NCBI GenBank assembly: GCA_001969505.1
Contig: LSSK01001427.1
Coordinates: forward strand, 1 to 11,511
Direction of reading: 5' to 3'
DNA: 11,511 nucleotides
Source of the DNA: Zancudomyces culisetae
Taxonomy: Eukaryota; Kickxellomycota; Harpellomycetes; Harpellales; Legeriomycetaceae
Part shown: positions 7,947 through 11,511 of the stretch, in pieces
Numbering within the stretch: position 1 is the first letter of the stretch
How the letters are laid out: every line of letters begins with the position of its first letter
Notes under the pieces: model-generated
The model's input: the letters and a program-made list of their open reading frames with translations, nothing else
Told to the model about the DNA's origin: nothing
The model's database searches: none
Translations under genes and position numbers: made by a program

Positions 7947-8480
7947 CTATTATATTATTTCATTTCCGGCATTCGAAAATGTCATCCGACATGAAATTAT
8001 GTTAGTTTAATACACCATCAAATATCAAATTTATTTATATAATATTTACAAAATAAATTCAAGAAATTTTAAATGATTAAATTTACAATAAACCATGGTA
8101 AAACTGGATAGTCAAAATTATAGAAAATTTGAATAACAAAATCAATGATTTAAGAGATAATAATATCTATGCCAAAATCATTAAGTAAATCAATGCTAAA
8201 ATTGATATACAAAATTAATGTTAAAATTTATATACTAAATCAATGCTAAATTGATATACAAAATTAATGTTTAAATTTATATACTAAATCAATGTTAAAA
8301 TCGATATACTAAATCGATGTTAAAATCAACAAATGAAAATCATAAGTTTTACGATAAGTAGATACCTAATCAAATTTAATTGCCAAAATTTATTGTCTTT
8401 AAGTTTGCTTCATAGTTAAATTCACTGATAAAAAATTTTTTAAACCTTTCGAAATTCTTTTGGGTTAATAATAAAAATAT
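7947..8480. other. AT-rich insertion or expansion inside the dead RT
   Basis: Motif C (8624) and the thumb (from 7946) should be near neighbours, but about 650 bases separate them. The stretch is AT-rich, stop-laden and contains the 25-bp array. A short piece near 8385-8470 (QKNFERFKKFFISEFNYE, minus) may be genuine RT sequence. Confidence 0.5.
8186..8334. repeat. 25-bp tandem repeat, six copies in 50-bp alternation
   Basis: Copies lie at 8186-8210, 8211-8235, 8236-8259, 8260-8284, 8285-8309 and 8310-8334. The odd type starts TAAATCAATG and ends GATATAC; the even type starts AAAATTAATG and ends TTATATAC. Types alternate for copies 1-4, so the working unit is a 50-bp dimer. Copies 5 and 6 are more diverged and copy 6 decays at its end. 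One copy is 24 bp. A degenerate extra unit may precede it at about 8161-8185. It has no CRISPR-like spacers. Confidence 0.85.
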
Positions 8481-8594
8481 AAATTTATTAATTCATCTAA
8501 ATATATAATATTCTAAATACCTACTTCTTTTGATAAATACATAATAAGCATAACCAACCCATAGTCTCAGTTTAAGCAGCTCGTTGTTTATAAC

Positions 8595-8718
8595 AAATAT
8601 CAAAAATATATCGTTAATATATCTGTGTAATGAAGGCAATATTATTTTAAAATATTTTATATACGTTGAAGAATAGTATAGCCCATTGGACAGCAGCATT
8701 TGATCCCATTGCGATACC
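8595..8718 (-). pseudogene. Penelope-like RT palm, AMG box and catalytic YIND
   Basis: GIAMGSNAAVQWAILFFNVY (8718-8659) matches the G-x-A-M-G-(T/S)-x-x-A-P-x-x-A-N-L-(F/Y) box of Penelope-like RTs. Gln-Trp stands in for the usual residues before A-N-L, and Ile for Asn. In another frame, RYINDIFLIF (8624-8595) is motif C; the family normally has R-Y-I-D-D-I-F, and here the first catalytic Asp codon reads Asn (AAC, 8615-8613), a change expected to abolish polymerisation. The palm spacing between the two boxes is a little short, consistent with a frameshifting deletion. A 91-codon minus frame at 8493-8768 covers the motif C frame and misreads the AMG box. Confidence 0.8.
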
Positions 8719-8854
8719 AATGGTTTATTTAAATACAGTTTTATTATACAAAAAATAGTTGGATTCACAAATGGTATTTGTGGGATCAGTTAGTTATTGA
8801 GATTTGGTCAATTTAAGAATAGTACTGACAAATTTTTGATTCTAATTAATGATT

Positions 8855-9147
8855 TTAAGTATCAACATCGAATGATCCTATGATGTAGTTATTAGGAATA
8901 GCTTTGTTTTCAAGTGTTTGATCAATTCTAGATAATTTTTTAGATTACTGGGTTTTCTTATTCAATTAATATATTCTATTGTTTTATATAGAATCTTTAT
9001 TATCCAATTGGTAGCAGATGTAATTGGTCGAAATTCAATTATCGTTAAATGGATTTTAATTAATATGTAGTTATTCGGTAATTGGATATAATTGTCTTTA
9101 TGTAGTAGACTTATTAGCTTTTTTGATAATATATTGTTGAGAAGTTG
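8855..9147 (-). pseudogene. Penelope-like RT fingers and motif A
   Basis: A 61-codon open frame (9147-8965) has no ATG in a useful place. It reads LHKDNYIQLPNNYILIKIHL and then IIEFRPITSATNWIIKILYK, matching the Penelope-family Y..L..N..PK(I/L)HK...(F/L)RPI.S..N...K order. It stops at a TGA (8964-8962). One frameshift later, IPNNYIIGSFDVDT (8899-8858) carries motif A; the catalytic Asp codon is at 8869-8867, and a TAA replaces the expected L-F-T-N-I-P continuation. Family knowledge places motif A in the palm, where the Asp binds metal. The two pieces are adjacent and in the right order, so small indels explain the break. Confidence 0.78.
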
Positions 9148-9248
9148 TTAATTAGAATTTATAGATGAATTATAAAATACTTAATAATCGATGTCATCTG
9201 CGTTATCACGAATTTGTACATAATTTTTAGTTTGTTTTATATTTTCTA

Positions 9249-9290
9249 TACTTGTTTGTGATAATCTATTGTATCCATAATTACAGGGCC
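9249..9290 (-). pseudogene. Penelope-like RT, N-terminal RT motif
   Basis: GPVIMDTIDYHKQV is followed by a TAG. In Penelope-like proteins an (A-D-K-G-x)-V-V-I-M-D...D-Y stretch precedes the fingers; the ADKG part is not readable here. After the stop, several frames carry weak continuations toward the next piece, including KNYVQIRDNADDIDY (about 9235-9190). Confidence 0.6.
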
Positions 9291-9757
9291 ATGTGATATT
9301 AATATATTATGTTAATAATTCCGTCATGGTTGATATCATTGATAACTTTTGGTATAAAGATTTAGTTTTCACTGTGAGTTTAGAGTGATGAAATATAATA
9401 GTTTTTACTCAAGCATTTCAGTATAATTTCTTAATAATTTGTCATCAACGTTGTTAGAATATATTTATCATGTGATAAAATGACGAGTGGTATTATAAAA
9501 AGAAAGATCAATGTTATGTATTTCATTGTTGAGTTATTGAGATATGTGTTTAAAGCAATTGTTAAATATAAGTAGTTTACTATCAGATTTGGAAGTCATG
9601 CTGTGAAAAAAGTAACTGTATCTCGATATTTTTTAGTTGACTTTGTTGTATTTTATTAAAATTACTTAGAAATTGTTGATGTTATTGATGTCTGAAGTGA
9701 AAACAGTATTTTACTTTCCTTTTGAATATTATTTTGTGGTTCATTCTTTGGCGCCAT
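9291..9757 (-). other. Possible 5' part of the Penelope-like ORF
   Basis: This minus-strand stretch lies directly upstream of the RT motifs, where the N-terminal part of the protein belongs. A short frame begins ATG at 9757-9755 (MAPKNEPQNNIQKESK) and ends at a TAA at 9664-9662, 31 residues. The rest is broken, with pieces such as NNVDDKLLRNYTEMLE near 9450-9400 and no clear motif. Assignment rests on position and strand, not on homology. Confidence 0.3.
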
Positions 9758-10528
9758 GTGAACTTTTGTGTAGATTTATGTTGTAGATTACTCTTTATTT
9801 ATTGTTAATTGAATGTCTTTTGTTGGATTTGTAGTTTTTTTCTTTCCTTTATTGTTTTTTCTACTGTAGTATATTAGTGATATTTTGGTTTTGTTGGTTG
9901 ATGGTTTCGACGCAATTTGTTACCATAATATATATCTATGTCCTTTTAAACTAGCTTGTGTATCTACGGTCATCGAGTTTTGTTCTAGTTTTTGTCACTT
10001 TATAGCCTTCTTAGCTTCAACAATTTATTGATTTTTTAGTTTTCTTGAGTTGAAATTAATCTTAAAAATTTGAAGATAAATATAAAAGATATTGAGGAGG
10101 TCAGCTTCAAATTTTGTAATTGTATCAGCAAGTGAAGTATTAGAAGCAATGATTTTAAATCTAAAGTGAAGTTTGTATTGAGTTCTTTACTTTAAATGTT
10201 TAATAGTGTCATGAACTTGTTTATTTTGGTGTAATTTGGTAATTATTAAGTATACTATAATATATATTAATTGTTGAAACTTGTTGTCAGATAATTTTTC
10301 AGAAGGAATAATAAATGCTATATAAACTTTTTGTTTGAATATATAAATATATATTTAAGACTAAAATGTAGCATAAATAGAAAGTAGTTATAATTAAAAT
10401 ACTTTAAAGTTGTATTTTGTGCTAGTTTCAATATTGTACATGTTTAAAAACATATTTCTGATTCATCCAAATCATGTTTGATATTGTTTGTTGATTTAAA
10501 TTGAAACTTTTTATTATTAGTTTATGAC
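9758..10528 (-). other. Probable LTR body and flank, limits not determined
   Basis: If the 3' LTR of the right-hand element starts at 10529, its body runs leftwards through this AT-rich, gene-free stretch and ends in CA at an unknown point. Without the 5' LTR, which lies beyond the window, the far boundary and the target-site duplication cannot be set. Part of the stretch near 9758-9990 may belong to the Penelope-like element instead. Confidence 0.35.
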
Positions 10529-10543
10529 AGTATTCCCTCTCTT
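10529..10543 (-). promoter_or_regulatory. Polypurine tract and inferred start of 3' LTR
   Basis: On the minus strand, AAGAGAGGGAA (10543-10533) follows directly on, and overlaps by two bases, the terminal TAA of the pol frame. It is followed by TAC and then TGTCATAAAC from 10529. In LTR retrotransposons a polypurine tract just 5' of the 3' LTR primes plus-strand DNA synthesis, and LTRs begin with TG. Position and composition fit. Confidence 0.65.
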
Positions 10544-11511
10544 AGTGTCGATCTCTGAGCGACATTGGTTTATTCGGGTTTTCATTATGGTACTTTTCCA
10601 CAAGTTCTTTTGTATTTGTTAGATGTTCGGCTGGTTACCAAGTTCTTTCGCTTGCGTCGTACCCTTTCCAGTCCACTAGATATTGTAGTTTATTATATTT
10701 AATACAACTGTCTAATATTTGTTCGACTTCGTATTCTGATATTCTATCAACTAGTACCGGTAATGGAGCTTCCTGAATTCGGCCTTCAATAGTGTTGTTA
10801 GTTACTGGTTCTAGAAGGGAAACGTGAAAGACAGGATGTACTTTCATAGCCGTAGGAAGTTGAAGTTCGTATGCTACTTTGCTTAATTTTATAACTATTG
10901 TGAATGGACAATTTAGTATAATCTAGTATGTTATTTGGTCTGTTAGTTTTAATATGTTTTCTATTTAACCACACTTTTGATCCTATATTAAACTTGGGTT
11001 TTGCTTGTCTGTTTTTATCATATGCTTTAGCATATCTTTCATTTACATTTTTAATATTATTTATAAGTTCCTTGTAAATTTGTGACATTTTCTGAATTAA
11101 ATCTGTGATTATGGGCGAGTAACTGGGTGAAGTCAAAATATTTGATCGAAATATTGAAGGATGATATCCAGTATTAGCGTAGAATGGTGAAAATTTTGTA
11201 GTTGAGTGTTGTGAGTTATTAGTTGCAAATTCTGCGAGTGCTAATAAATAATGCCAGTTTGTTTGGTTGTAGTTACAATAAATTCTGATATACTGTTCTA
11301 AAACTTGGTTTACTCGTTCCATTTGATCATCCGTTTGTATATGGTAAGCTGTTGACATATTTAATTTTATATTTAATACTTTGGTAATAGTATTCCAAAA
11401 TTTATAAGTGAAGATAGAACCTCTATCAGAGACGATATCTTTTGGCAGTCCGTGAAGTTTAAATATGTTATTGATAAATAGTTTTGCTGTTTGTGGTGCG
11501 TTGATATTGCT
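10542..11511 (-). pseudogene. Chromovirus (Ty3/Gypsy) pol 3' end: integrase and chromodomain
   Basis: The frame enters from the right edge and encodes the integrase core: KLHGLPKDIVSDRGSIFT, with the second catalytic Asp at 11427-11425, then STAYHIQTDDQMERVNQ, with the catalytic Glu at 11319-11317. Exactly 35 residues separate Asp and Glu, the D-D(35)E rule; the first Asp is outside the window. The usual TDGQ reads TDDQ. Next come LAEFATNNSQHSTT and the C-terminal GSKVWLNRKHIKTNRP. Near 10912-10908 a small indel shifts the frame at LDYTKL; the next frame continues with PFTIV, then MKVHPVFHVSLLEP. A chromodomain (YEVEQILDS...YLVDWKGY, from 10733) is cut by TAA at 10637-10635 where W-E-P is expected, and PAEHL...ELVEKYH reads on to a final TAA (10544-10542). 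Integrase inserts the cDNA, and the chromodomain can steer it to chromatin. With one frameshift and one nonsense change, this copy is probably dead but young. Confidence 0.95.

Larger units (their letters stand above)
7089..9290 (-). mobile_element. Degenerate Penelope-like element, reverse transcriptase region
   Basis: Five frame pieces on the minus strand, in the expected order, give a Penelope-like reverse transcriptase. They are VIMDTIDYHKQV (9282-9249), KIH...FRPITS (9057-9016), SFDVD (motif A, 8875-8861), GIAMGSNAAVQW (8718-8683) and RYINDIF (motif C, 8624-8604). A thumb with IDFLDKIVYL and TYQKPF (7787-7713) follows, then a C-terminal stretch ending in KKLPNLGDYILKFGLKK (7342-7283 area). 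The combination of PKIH-like plus FRPI.S, SFDV, (G)xAMG...A and R-Y-I-D-D-I-F is characteristic of Penelope-like RTs, which are relatives of telomerase RT. LINE and LTR-element RTs differ from it. Frameshifts and stops separate the pieces, so it is dead. The palm-to-thumb distance is about 600 bases too long because AT-rich repeats intervene. No GIY-YIG endonuclease was found downstream. A final open frame to 7089 is Asn/Gln/Ser-rich. Confidence 0.82.

Noticed and set aside
8186-8334. CRISPR array
   Set aside because: Units are directly adjacent without unique spacers, and the DNA is eukaryote-like with no cas genes.
9750-9756. TGGCGCC on the minus strand as a tRNA primer-binding site
   Set aside because: Only seven bases, no LTR end immediately upstream, and the longer primer complement is absent.
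7089-9757. Hammerhead ribozyme, common in Penelope-like terminal repeats
   Set aside because: No CTGATGA core with a paired GAAA was seen on either strand by eye.

Overview
The window looks like nuclear DNA from a very AT-rich, gene-poor eukaryote (roughly a quarter G+C by eye). There is no bacterial operon layout. The clearest element is a chromodomain-bearing Ty3/Gypsy LTR retrotransposon (chromovirus). Chromoviruses occur in fungi, plants and some animals. The intronless, island-like coding sequence in AT-rich spacer would suit a transposon-laden microsporidian or another early-diverging fungus. That assignment is an inference and nothing in the window proves it.

Layout. Positions 1-650 (minus) hold the 5' part of an unrecognised protein gene, 216 codons open to the window edge, and it is the only intact coding sequence here. 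Positions about 880-2660 hold three short coding-like islands, also on the minus strand, in AT-rich spacer. One of them (1879-2262) has a single internal stop. Positions 3641-4667 (plus) carry a decayed LTR-retrotransposon gag, with a zinc-knuckle remnant and a possible protease-site relic. Positions 4670-6330 are mostly featureless AT-rich DNA with a 25-bp tandem repeat near its left end. Positions 6333-6950 (minus) hold two broken copies of a Ty3/Gypsy RNase H region. Positions 7089-9290 (minus) hold a broken Penelope-like reverse transcriptase, missed by start-to-stop ORF calling because it survives only as ATG-less frame pieces. A 25-bp tandem array has grown inside it at 8186-8334. Positions 10542-11511 (minus) are the 3' end of a chromovirus pol (integrase plus chromodomain), followed by a polypurine tract and the probable start of its 3' LTR.

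Taken together, the window is a transposon graveyard of at least three retroelements in both orientations beside one probable host gene. No pathway or operon links the parts. The most notable item is the Penelope-like element. Its palm, thumb and C-terminal RT pieces lie in the right order on one strand, yet no GIY-YIG endonuclease could be found next to it. The unidentified gene at the left edge is the other item that deserves homology work.
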